This document shows positions 8,501 to 15,667 of a DNA stretch of 64,000 nucleotides, piece after piece. The notes under the pieces are model-generated. The model saw only the letters and a list, made by a program, of their open reading frames with translations, ran no database searches and was not told the DNA's origin. This DNA is from Rhodanobacter sp. DHG33. Lineage in GTDB: Bacteria > Pseudomonadota > Gammaproteobacteria > Xanthomonadales > Rhodanobacteraceae. Each line of letters opens with the position of its first letter. Position 1 is the first letter of the stretch. Both the position numbers and the translations under genes were made by a program. The DNA is taken from the NCBI RefSeq assembly GCF_014843005.1, contig NZ_JACYXM010000009.1, positions 1 through 64,000 of the forward strand, in the 5' to 3' direction.

Positions 8501-8746
8501 ATGAACGGCAACGAGCACAAGAAAGAGTACGAATTTTTCGTGGACGCCAAAAAGTATCACACCGAGAAAGCCACGCTGACCGGTGCTGAAATCAAAGCGA
8601 TTGCGGACGTATCGCCAACGTATCAACTCTTCCTCGAAGAGGAGGGTGATCAACCGGATCGCGCCATTTCAGATGGCGATAGTGTGAGCCTGGAAGGTCG
8701 TGACAAGCATTTCTTCGCGGTTCCGCCTGCCACGTTTGGTGCCTAA
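8501..8746 (+). CDS. Ubiquitin-like beta-grasp protein (multiubiquitin-domain family, single copy)
   Basis: The protein has 81 residues. The pattern YEFFVDAKKYHTEKATLTGA, then AEIKAIADVSPTYQLFLEE, a SDGDSVSLEGRD turn and a final FFAVPPATFGA strand match the bacterial multiubiquitin domain, here as one unit. The C-terminus is Thr-Phe-Gly-Ala: a single glycine followed by one alanine, so trimming by the JAB peptidase encoded two genes downstream could expose a glycine for adenylation by the E1. The stop TAA shares a base with the ATG of the E2-like gene, so the two are translated together. It would be the modifier in a protein-conjugation pathway; its targets are unknown. Confidence 0.8.
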   Translation: MNGNEHKKEYEFFVDAKKYHTEKATLTGAEIKAIADVSPTYQLFLEEEGDQPDRAISDGDSVSLEGRDKHFFAVPPATFGA

Positions 8747-9147
8747 TGATCGAGCAACAGTTCGAAGTCTTAAGTAACGAGTGCCTTCGCAAGCACCACG
8801 CTCAAGCTTCGCGCTTGGCACTCCCCAACGGCAGCCAATTGATCTCCATTGCCGATTTTCCCCTTGCCCTGGGGTGGAATCAGCAAAAAGTTACGGTGCA
8901 CTTTGTGGCACCGCCCGGCTACCCGGCGGCCAAGCCCGATTGTTTTTGGGTCGAACCGGCGGGCTTGCGTCTTGCCGATGGCGGGACGCCCCAAAACAGC
9001 AACGACGCGAACCCGATACCGGGCGACACGCAGCCTGGCCGTCGCACGACTTGGTTCTCTTGGCATCTGCAAGGGTGGGATCCCAACCAAGATTCTCTGT
9101 TGACGTTCTTCGAGGTCATCCGGCAGCGGTTGAGTCCAGCGCGATGA
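8746..9147 (+). CDS. E2-like ubiquitin-conjugating protein (Prok-E2 family E type)
   Basis: The protein has 133 residues and the features of prokaryotic E2 family E: LPNGSQLISIADFPLALGWN, then VHFVAPPGYPAAKPDCFWVE, GLRLADGG and WFSWHLQGWDP. Cys66 in PDCFW is the only conserved-looking cysteine after the GYP strand and is the candidate thioester site; Cys13 is outside the fold core. The gene starts one base inside the previous stop and ends in a four-base ATGA overlap with the JAB-E1 gene, so the order Ubl, E2, JAB-E1 is a single translational unit. Role: receives the activated ubiquitin-like protein and passes it to a target. Catalytic residue assignment is an inference. Confidence 0.8.
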   Translation: MIEQQFEVLSNECLRKHHAQASRLALPNGSQLISIADFPLALGWNQQKVTVHFVAPPGYPAAKPDCFWVEPAGLRLADGGTPQNSNDANPIPGDTQPGRRTTWFSWHLQGWDPNQDSLLTFFEVIRQRLSPAR

Positions 9148-10481
9148 ACGAGATCACGCTCAGCGAAAGCCATTTCGAGCTCATGCAGCGTGCGCTTTTC
9201 CAAGATGGCAGCACCGAGCGCTGCGTAATCTTCTTTGCTTCACAGGCCGAGAAACACGATGGCTCGGTCCGGCTTCTGGTTCGGGAGATGCTGATACCCG
9301 ATGATGATGACTACAGCCTTCGCGACACCACGGAAGCCGAACTCGTTCCGGCAGTCGTGGCCCGTGTGAGCAAAAAGGCCAAGACCGAACAGCTTTCGCT
9401 GATCTTCGTGCACAGCCACCCTGGAGAGGCCTTCCCGCATTTCTCGACCACCGATGATGCGGGCGAGGCGCACATGGCGACCTTCCTTGCTCATCGAACA
9501 CCAGGGAGACTTCACGCGGCGCTCGTGGTGAGCAAGGGCGGCCTTCGCGCCCGTGTGTTGGGGGCCGGGGAGGGGATTCGCGTCATCGGTCTCGGCACGC
9601 AACGAACGGTTTTGTTTGATCCCATCCGCGATCATCGCGCGATGAATGCGCAATTTGATCGGCAAGTTCGTGCCTTCGGTACACAAGGGCAACACGCGAT
9701 CGAGGCGCTCTGCGTTGGCATTGTGGGGCTGGGAGGGACGGGTTCCCTTTTGGTCGAGCAACTGATGCATCTGGGCGTGAAGAAGTTCATTCTCATTGAC
9801 CCGGATGTCATCGAGCTTTCCAATCTCAACCGGGTCGTGGGTGCCAACCACGGCGATCTTGGCGTGAACAAAGCCAAGGTGGCCGCACGAGGCATTCGCA
9901 CCTTTGCCCCTGATTCGCATATCACAGTGGTTGAGGGCGACATCACGCATGAGCGCCACGCGCGCGCGCTCTTCGACGCAGACTTCCTCTTTGGCTGCAC
10001 AGACTCCCACGGTAGTCGCGCCGTCCTGCAACAGATCGCGTACCAATATCTGCTTCCTTGCATTGACATGGGAAGCACCATCACCGCATCAAGGGGCGAG
10101 GTAACCGGTATCTTTGGGCGAGTCCAGTTGCTGACCCCAGGGCAGGCCTGCTTGACCTGCAGTAGCTTGCTGGATCCCGAGCAAGTGCGACGCGACATGA
10201 TGAGCGAGGCCGAACGTACCCTCGATCCGTATATCGTGGGTGCCCACGAGCCCGCACCGGCGGTAATCTCGATCAATGGCACGGTGGTCTCGCTGGCCAC
10301 CACGATGTTTATGGCGGTCGTAGCCGGGATTCCGAGTGACGGCCGCTACCTTCTGTATAACGGCAAAAATTCGTCGCTGCGTCGGCTTCATGCGGCGGCG
10401 CATCCTAACTGCTATATCTGCTCCTATCGAGGTACCTACGCCCGCGGGGATGCGCTGAGACTGTACGCAAGGGGCGACTAG
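9144..10481 (+). CDS. JAB deubiquitinase-like/E1 (ThiF) fusion protein
   Basis: The protein has 445 residues in two parts. Residues 1-140 are a JAB/JAMM peptidase: Glu48, His90-Ser-His92-Pro, Ser101 and Asp104; the spacing to Asp is one residue longer than in the textbook motif. Residues 150-445 are an E1/ThiF adenylating domain: nucleotide loop GLGGTGS at 195-201, DPDVIELSNLNR with the Asn-Leu-Asn-Arg triad at 227-230, a CTDS segment at 285, Cys306 in PCIDMG as a candidate catalytic cysteine, and two zinc pairs (Cys336/339 and Cys423/426). A single protein could thus mature the modifier and activate it. Both active sites look intact. The same JAB-plus-E1 pairing is known in CBASS, BIL and Bub-type antiphage systems. 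Confidence 0.87.
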   Translation: MNEITLSESHFELMQRALFQDGSTERCVIFFASQAEKHDGSVRLLVREMLIPDDDDYSLRDTTEAELVPAVVARVSKKAKTEQLSLIFVHSHPGEAFPHFSTTDDAGEAHMATFLAHRTPGRLHAALVVSKGGLRARVLGAGEGIRVIGLGTQRTVLFDPIRDHRAMNAQFDRQVRAFGTQGQHAIEALCVGIVGLGGTGSLLVEQLMHLGVKKFILIDPDVIELSNLNRVVGANHGDLGVNKAKVAARGIRTFAPDSHITVVEGDITHERHARALFDADFLFGCTDSHGSRAVLQQIAYQYLLPCIDMGSTITASRGEVTGIFGRVQLLTPGQACLTCSSLLDPEQVRRDMMSEAERTLDPYIVGAHEPAPAVISINGTVVSLATTMFMAVVAGIPSDGRYLLYNGKNSSLRRLHAAAHPNCYICSYRGTYARGDALRLYARGD

Positions 10482-10482
10482 G

Positions 10483-12111
10483 ATGGCGATTTCGGAGTTC
10501 CGTTCGCTCTTGCCTGCCAGGGGAACAATCGTCTTTGGCGGCGAACAACCGTCGGACAACGATGCACGGAGCTTCACGACTCGGGGATACGCTCAACTTC
10601 TTTCGACCGAGCAAACCGATCTGACATCGGCAGCCGTCATCGCATCAATCGGTGCAGTGGTGTTTACGGTGACCACCGGTGGCGGTTCCGATCTGAAAGC
10701 TTTCTTGGAAAAATACGCAGACGTCCTACTAGATCACGACTGCCGTATCTATGTTCGAGTAAATCGTCAAAAAGAACTTCAGGCAATGGCTCGCACCATC
10801 GTCATCAACGCGGTGGATGAGTGCGTGCTTCCCGTCGGATGGGTAACGAAAGACGAAGCACGCAATCTTCAAAACCCCTTGGAACGAAGCGACGGGATGC
10901 CATTCGCGCCGTTCGTTTATATTTGTGACTTGGCATTGGGGTGGGATGACATCGCGCAGCTGATCGCCAAAAACGCTGCCGGTGACGCGCCAGCCCCACT
11001 CTTACAAGTCGTCGCCGTTGACATTGCCGGTGCTGTTACCCAACTGCCACCAAGCCGAGAGACGTTGGTTCGACGTGCCTTTAGCGACTGCACCAAGGTT
11101 CGTCTGGTACAGATGGCAGATGGTTTATCTGGTGCCAAGGTCTTCCGGGCCTTTTCGGAACCGTCAGCGGCAACGCCGGGCTCTTGGCCCTTGATCCATT
11201 TCGTCAAATTGGATGCCCGCCGATCCATCGTGTCGGAGTACATCAAATACCACGAGGAGGGACTGGACTTTGTCCCTTTTCATTTGGCCCCACACCTTGA
11301 TGATACCCGCTGTGCGTTGGGGGCCCGTGATGGCATCTTGGTTGGCGATTTAATTCAAGATGCCGTCTCCTTGCGAGAATACGCCACGACTGGTTTTGCT
11401 GCCGTGGCTCTTTCGAATTTGTTCAACAAGACGCTCCGACCGTGGCATCACGCCGCCATGAAGGATGAGGCGCGATCAGTTGCCGACTACTTTGACGGTC
11501 GTTATCAGACGAAAATCATATTTCCGACCACAATCCCTCCAAAGCGCCTCCTGGAAATCCAGCGGCTAGGCGGCGACATGTCGCTGACCGACTTGGAAAA
11601 TATCTTCAAGGCTCAGGACCACAAACCTACTCGCATCGGGACCATTCACGGCGATCTCAATGCCACCAATGTGTTGGTGCGCAATACCGATGCGATCATC
11701 ATCGATTTCAACGACATCCAGGCCAACATGCCGCTGGTGTATGACGCCGCGTGCCTTGAGGGTGGGTTGCTGGTCGATGGCTTTGTCAAAGATACCCGTT
11801 CGCCAAAAGACTGGCTGGCATCCATTGCACCGCTGTACCAGAAGGCGGCGCTCGTGGACTGGATTGAATCGTGCCATCCCAGCGATGCTTCGCGTTGGTT
11901 TTACGATTGCGTAAGGCAAATTCGCATCCACGCCAAGCAATTTGAATGTCAGCCAGGCCAATATGCAACAGTGCTGGCGCTGACACTACTCAAGAAAGCG
12001 TGCAACAGCCATTCTTTCGAAGACAGCGCTGAACCGTCCGATCGGAAACGTGCGATCCTCCGCGCCGGGGCTTATGTGCTTGGGCAACAGATCCTTCGAA
12101 GCCTTAAATGA
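10483..12111 (+). CDS. APH-like kinase-domain protein of the ubiquitin-like operon (TCAD9-like)
   Basis: The protein has 542 residues and begins one base after the JAB-E1 stop. The C-terminal half looks like an aminoglycoside-phosphotransferase/kinase fold: a lysine in HFVKLD (Lys242), a catalytic loop HGDLNATN at 389-396 and IIDFND with Asp408 as the metal-binding aspartate. All key residues are present, so an active kinase is plausible. Residues 1-200 are a separate alpha/beta region (ASIGAVVFTVTTGGGSDLKA, later FVYICDLALGWDD) without a family I can name; it could be a sensor or receiver-like module. The arrangement resembles kinase-like ternary-complex-associated domains described in bacterial conflict systems. 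Tight packing argues that it is a genuine component, perhaps effector or regulator. Substrate unknown. Confidence 0.65.
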   Translation: MAISEFRSLLPARGTIVFGGEQPSDNDARSFTTRGYAQLLSTEQTDLTSAAVIASIGAVVFTVTTGGGSDLKAFLEKYADVLLDHDCRIYVRVNRQKELQAMARTIVINAVDECVLPVGWVTKDEARNLQNPLERSDGMPFAPFVYICDLALGWDDIAQLIAKNAAGDAPAPLLQVVAVDIAGAVTQLPPSRETLVRRAFSDCTKVRLVQMADGLSGAKVFRAFSEPSAATPGSWPLIHFVKLDARRSIVSEYIKYHEEGLDFVPFHLAPHLDDTRCALGARDGILVGDLIQDAVSLREYATTGFAAVALSNLFNKTLRPWHHAAMKDEARSVADYFDGRYQTKIIFPTTIPPKRLLEIQRLGGDMSLTDLENIFKAQDHKPTRIGTIHGDLNATNVLVRNTDAIIIDFNDIQANMPLVYDAACLEGGLLVDGFVKDTRSPKDWLASIAPLYQKAALVDWIESCHPSDASRWFYDCVRQIRIHAKQFECQPGQYATVLALTLLKKACNSHSFEDSAEPSDRKRAILRAGAYVLGQQILRSLK

Positions 12112-12704
12112 AGATCGGGAACGTCGCACCGATGTCGAGTGAACTGCCTTTCCAGTTGAAGAGCACGGTGCCGTCGCGGGGCGATGCCTCGGGTCTTCTG
12201 CATCACCCTGGTGAAGCGGTCTTGATCGAACGGGGGCGGCCACGCTGGCTGTTGTTGATGTGCCCGTGCGGTTGTGGCGAGGAGATTCCGATCAACCTGG
12301 ATCGTCAAGCCGGTCCGGCTTGGCGACTCTATCGAAGCCACCGGCATGGGATCAGTCTTTATCCATCCGTGTGGCGTGACACCGGTTGTGAGGCGCACTT
12401 CATCGTATGGCGCAGTCGTATTCTGCTGTTCGGCGGACGACACGCCCGCCTTCGGTCGTTGGGACGCCGCGAGGAGATCGCGGGCTTGGCCAGTCAGGTG
12501 TATCCGTTGCTGCCGGCTCGTGATTTTGTGTCTTACGTGTCGATTGCGGACACGATGGGAGAGGTGCCGTGGGACGTCTTGGATGCGTGCCGTCATCTGG
12601 TTCACGAGGGCCTTGCGATCGAACACGCGGGGGATGAACACGGTCGCTTCAAACGTCGTACTATCACCGCCGTTGGGCTCAAGGGTTTTTCTCGCAAGGC
12701 TTAA
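12108..12704 (+). CDS. DUF6527-family protein
   Basis: The protein has 198 residues and starts in an ATGA overlap with the kinase gene. Residues 30-100 show the DUF6527 signature: RPRWLLLMCPCGCGEEIPIN, PAWRLYRS, LYPSVWRDTGCEAHFIVWRS. The clustered cysteines (CPCGCG plus a later GC.AHF) suggest a zinc-binding fold. Residues 120-198 look like a winged-helix tail (DTMGEVPWDVLDACRHLVHE, then a basic end). From memory DUF6527 genes often sit beside bacterial multiubiquitin, E2 and E1 genes, so an adaptor or E3-like role is possible, but nothing in the sequence proves it. It is the last gene of the operon and converges on the integrase 8 bases away. Confidence 0.75.
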   Translation: MKIGNVAPMSSELPFQLKSTVPSRGDASGLLHHPGEAVLIERGRPRWLLLMCPCGCGEEIPINLDRQAGPAWRLYRSHRHGISLYPSVWRDTGCEAHFIVWRSRILLFGGRHARLRSLGRREEIAGLASQVYPLLPARDFVSYVSIADTMGEVPWDVLDACRHLVHEGLAIEHAGDEHGRFKRRTITAVGLKGFSRKA

Positions 12705-12712
12705 CTCAGCTC

Positions 12713-13798
12713 TCAATCTTCAAGTAAGCGTGCCGCTGGGTTTTCGGTAGCACCTCCAGATTGGAAGTACCCCATCACACTCGATACTGCCCGGTGCTCC
12801 GTCATCGCCATGATCGCTGGCAGCGGCACACCCTGGCGACTGGCTTCGGTCACGAAGCCGGAGCGCAAACTGTGTCCCCCAAAATTCCCCTCCAACCTTG
12901 CGAGTCGTGCCCGTCGCTGCACGATCTCGCCCACCGCGGCGGGCGACAGGGCACGGCCCACGCGTTCCTTCCACAGCCGCCGAAACATCGCACCTTCAGT
13001 AATGCCGGCCGCCGCTAGCCAAGCCTCCAATGCTTGAGCCGCCCGATCGAGGATTGGCTTGTCTGGTGTCGAGGTCGCAGTAACGCCGGTCTGCTGGGTC
13101 TTGCTGTGCTCGAGGCGATAAATGAAACCCTGCGGGCCGATCCGGCGCAGGTCGCGTAGATCGGCCGCAGCGATCTCGCTGCGCCGGCGGCCGCCGCTGG
13201 CGAAACCGAAGCAGAGCAGGGCGCGGTCGCGGATGCCTTCCAGGCTGTCATCGCAGGTGGCCAGCATCGCCTCCAGCTCGGCCAGGGTGATTGCGGTCTT
13301 TTTGCGCGGCCGCTCGCCGCGTTTTACCGACGCGCGCGCGGCGCGACTCAACACCGTGCGGATCGCCGGTTGTTCGCACGGGTTCGGCAACTGCTTGAGC
13401 CGGTGCGCCGTCGATAGCACCGCGACCCGATGGCGCACAGTCGCTAGCGTCCACGAGCCCAGCTTGGCCTTGAGGCCGGCAGCCACCAGCGCTTGATCGA
13501 CGGCCAGCGGCAGTTCCCACGTCAGTTCGCCCTCGGCCGAGCGCCGCACCACGTGGTCGACCACGAACTGCAGCACGGTGGCTTCGGCAACCGGCAGGCT
13601 CAGCTCGATGCCGTAGCGCGCCGCGTGCCAGCCCGCCCAGTAGCGCAGGGCGCTGGCGTAGCTACGCGTGGTGTTGGTTGCGGCCGCTTCGGCGAGCAGT
13701 TCGCGGACCGCGTCGGCGGCCTGCTGGGCCAGTTGCTCCGGCAATGTCAGGCTGGAGGCCGGCTGGGCGAGGGCCGGGACTGGGGAAATATCTTTCAT
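12713..13798 (-). CDS. Tyrosine recombinase/site-specific integrase
   Basis: The protein has 361 residues. An N-terminal SAM-like DNA-binding part (TRSYASALRYWAGWHAARYG) is followed by a catalytic domain with Arg206 (GGRRRSEIA), the HSLR box His309/Arg312 (GGHSLRSGF), His335 (EHRAVSSV) and the nucleophile Tyr344 (MGYFQSG). All five catalytic positions are present. The gene converges on the defence operon and diverges from a KfrA-like gene, an arrangement expected for an integrated mobile element. No clear ribosome site precedes the ATG, so it may be leaderless or start slightly inside. It probably mobilises part of this region; its own att sites were not identified. Confidence 0.88.
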   Translation of the reverse strand: MKDISPVPALAQPASSLTLPEQLAQQAADAVRELLAEAAATNTTRSYASALRYWAGWHAARYGIELSLPVAEATVLQFVVDHVVRRSAEGELTWELPLAVDQALVAAGLKAKLGSWTLATVRHRVAVLSTAHRLKQLPNPCEQPAIRTVLSRAARASVKRGERPRKKTAITLAELEAMLATCDDSLEGIRDRALLCFGFASGGRRRSEIAAADLRDLRRIGPQGFIYRLEHSKTQQTGVTATSTPDKPILDRAAQALEAWLAAAGITEGAMFRRLWKERVGRALSPAAVGEIVQRRARLARLEGNFGGHSLRSGFVTEASRQGVPLPAIMAMTEHRAVSSVMGYFQSGGATENPAARLLED

Positions 13799-13902
13799 AT
13801 TATGTAATGTATACTACGAAACAGGGCATCTACCCACGATAATCATCACTTATCGCGAGTACGAAACCAAGCGGGCAGGGCGCCGATCGAGGAGACCGTT
13901 CC
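13799..13902. promoter_or_regulatory. Divergent integrase/KfrA-like intergenic region
   Basis: A short AT-rich region between divergent genes. It contains ATTATGTAATGTATAC next to the integrase start and two copies of TACGAAAC at 13814-13821 and 13860-13867, candidate binding sites for the KfrA-like protein. A GGAG at about 13886 serves the downstream ATG. No proven operator. Confidence 0.35.
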
Positions 13903-14796
13903 ATGCGCACCGGCATCACCCAGGAGCAGGTCAACACCGCCGCCGACACGCTCGTCGCCGCCGGCGACAAACCGACCGTAGAAAAAGTGCGGGCCGCCTT
14001 GGGCACCGGGTCGCCGAACACCGTCACGCGGATGCTGGACATGTGGCGCAGTGGCCTAGCGGAGCGCCTGCAGAAAGTGTTGCACCTTCCGGACCTCCCA
14101 CCGGAGGTGGGGCAGGCGATGACCACGCTGTGGCAGCTGGCCGTCGCGCACGCCGAACGCCTCCTCCAGGCTCGGATGGCCACCGATCGGGCCGCCCTTT
14201 TGGCGAACGAAACGCGTCTCGCTGAGGAACGGACGCGCTGGACGGCGACATTGGCTGACGCCGAGACCACCGTCGCTCAAGCTAGAACGCGCCAAGAGCT
14301 GGCTGAACACGCTTGCGCCAACCTAGACAGCCAGCTCCGCGACAGCCACGCCTTGCGGGAAGATTTGGTTCTGCAGCGGGATCGCTTGCAGACTTTGGCT
14401 GATCGACAAGCCAGTGAGCTTGATGCGCTCCAGGCGGAACGCACAGCCAGGCTAGCCGTTGCAGAACAAGAACGGGAACGCACCGCTGCGCACCTTCGTA
14501 CGGTCGAGGATCGGGCTCACCAGGAAGTCGATCGCGCTCGGCAAGAAGCAAAGCAGTCACAACAACGTCTGGAAGCGGCCGAACGAAGCCATCGTGACGC
14601 CATCCGCGCGCTCGAAGTGCGATCCGTGGCATCACTCAAGCAGCTACAGAAGGCTGAGAAAGAGGTAGCGCGCCTCTCGGGGCAGATCTCCGTACTTGAG
14701 ACTTCGCTAGCCAAGACTACGGCCAGCACGAAGGTGAAGCGAACTCCACGATCAGCTCGGCCTCCGGGGGCCGCCAAGACCAAAAAGCTAAAGTGA
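13903..14796 (+). CDS. KfrA-like DNA-binding protein with long coiled coil
   Basis: The protein has 297 residues. Residues 1-55 match the KfrA N-terminal DNA-binding domain (GITQEQVNTAADTLVAAGDK, then VRAALGTGSPNTVTRMLDMW). The rest is one long Ala/Gln/Glu/Arg-rich coiled coil, ending in a basic tail (KVKRTPRSARPPGAAKTKKL). KfrA proteins are known from broad-host-range plasmids as autorepressors and stability factors, and chromosomal copies are frequent beside tyrosine recombinases in xanthomonads. A GGAG lies 17 bases ahead of the ATG. It probably represses its own promoter and helps maintain or regulate the element. Its presence does not by itself show that the DNA is a plasmid. Confidence 0.75.
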   Translation: MRTGITQEQVNTAADTLVAAGDKPTVEKVRAALGTGSPNTVTRMLDMWRSGLAERLQKVLHLPDLPPEVGQAMTTLWQLAVAHAERLLQARMATDRAALLANETRLAEERTRWTATLADAETTVAQARTRQELAEHACANLDSQLRDSHALREDLVLQRDRLQTLADRQASELDALQAERTARLAVAEQERERTAAHLRTVEDRAHQEVDRARQEAKQSQQRLEAAERSHRDAIRALEVRSVASLKQLQKAEKEVARLSGQISVLETSLAKTTASTKVKRTPRSARPPGAAKTKKLK

Positions 14797-14834
14797 GGAT
14801 CATCAACGATCATGAGCTACCGCGGGGACTACGT

Positions 14835-15350
14835 ATGACCGCCGCGACACTGACGCTCAAGGCCATCGCAGAGCGGCTTGCCGGGGGCTTCATCCATCGT
14901 CTGACACCCCTGTTGGGGACGCCGGCACGCGTGGTCTGTCCCTCGGACGAGGCGGAGCAGGCGATTGTCGATGCCATGACGCAAGTCGCTGCCGTACAGG
15001 GCCTTCCGGTCGAGGTTATCGATTTGCGGCCAGCACCTGCCGAGCGATTGGGCGCCGTTACGGCGCGGCTCGACGGCTGGGGAAGCGGAGTGGCCGCTAG
15101 CGGCAACGGCTCGCTGCAGGCACTACTGATCCTGCGTGGTTTCGACGTCTTCGGCGACGACACACAGGATGGGCCAACCTATCCATTCCGATCCAAATCT
15201 CAATTCGACCGGAAATTCCTATGGCTATTCGTCGGTCGAGACGCATCACGTATGCGGTTCCTGTTCGACAGCTACCGCCGGCCATTGTATCGCGCAGCAG
15301 GCGATATCACCCCCGAAGACTGGCAACCAAACGACCATCCGGACAGCTAA
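14835..15350 (+). CDS. Hypothetical protein of the KfrA/integrase element
   Basis: The protein has 171 residues. I do not recognise a family. The sequence is alpha/beta in character (LTPLLGTPARVVCPSDEAEQ, VEVIDLRPAPAERLGAV, SLQALLILRGFDVFGDD) with a C-terminal FRSKSQFDRKFLWLFVGRD segment, faintly like an ATPase core but without a P-loop. A GTG at 14793 overlapping the KfrA-like stop gives a longer alternative start in the same frame; the ATG at 14835 is preferred because a purine-rich GGGG precedes it. Co-directional and close to the KfrA-like gene, so probably one transcript. Confidence 0.5.
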   Translation: MTAATLTLKAIAERLAGGFIHRLTPLLGTPARVVCPSDEAEQAIVDAMTQVAAVQGLPVEVIDLRPAPAERLGAVTARLDGWGSGVAASGNGSLQALLILRGFDVFGDDTQDGPTYPFRSKSQFDRKFLWLFVGRDASRMRFLFDSYRRPLYRAAGDITPEDWQPNDHPDS

Positions 15351-15384
15351 GGGGTAATTGCAACTGTAGGCGTTACTTCCTCGC

Positions 15385-15645
15385 GCGCGTCGGCCAGCTG
15401 CTGGAACATTGGTGGGAGCAACTGGCGCAACGCTTGAAGGGCCACGCGCTGCTTCTGGACTTACCGGGTCATGTGGCGCCCAGGCCTTCGCCGAGATCTG
15501 GCGCTTGGCGCTGTCCGAAGGGGACGCCTTTGCCCACGCCGTCCTCACGGTCGACCGCAATGCCATCTCGGAAGCTCGCGCGACCGCCACCGATTTGGTC
15601 AATAACCCTTTGACCAATTGGTCAGCGGGCTGCTGACCAATTGTG
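15385..15645 (+). pseudogene. Decayed fragment of a second KfrA-like gene
   Basis: The sequence reads GQLLEHWWEQLAQRLKGHAL followed by LLLDLPGHVA and, after a frame change near 15476, AQAFAEIWRLALSEGDAFAH and LTVDRNAISEARATATDLV. This parallels the segment after the DNA-binding domain of the KfrA-like protein upstream (MLDMWRSGLAERLQKVLHLP, then LPPEVGQAMTTLWQLAVAHA). The N-terminal domain and the coiled coil are missing and the frame is broken, so it is a relic of an earlier element of the same type. Confidence 0.55.
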
Positions 15646-15667
15646 CAGCAGGCTGCTGCACAATTGG
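15612..15667. repeat. 23-bp direct repeats with CAATTG-centred palindromes (iteron-like)
   Basis: Two and a half copies of a 23-bp unit: GACCAATTGGTCAGC plus GGGCTGCT at 15612, GACCAATTGTGCAGC plus AGGCTGCT at 15635, and GCACAATTGG at 15658. The CAATTG cores are spaced exactly 23 bases apart. The repeats also form inverted pairs: TTGGTCAGC with GCTGACCAA (15618-15640), and CCAATTGTGCAGCA with TGCTGCACAATTGG (15637-15667). Such an array suits cooperative protein binding. Confidence 0.6.

Noticed and set aside
13797-13820. Possible second dif site next to the integrase start (ATTATGTAATGTATACTACGAAA)
   Set aside because: It shares AT-rich blocks and TTTCG with the XerC arm, but the centre and XerD arm do not align in either orientation. 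It is better seen as promoter or operator sequence.
13903-14796. KfrA-like gene as evidence that the region is a plasmid
   Set aside because: The region is continuous with core chromosomal genes, and chromosomal KfrA-like genes beside integrases are common in this lineage.
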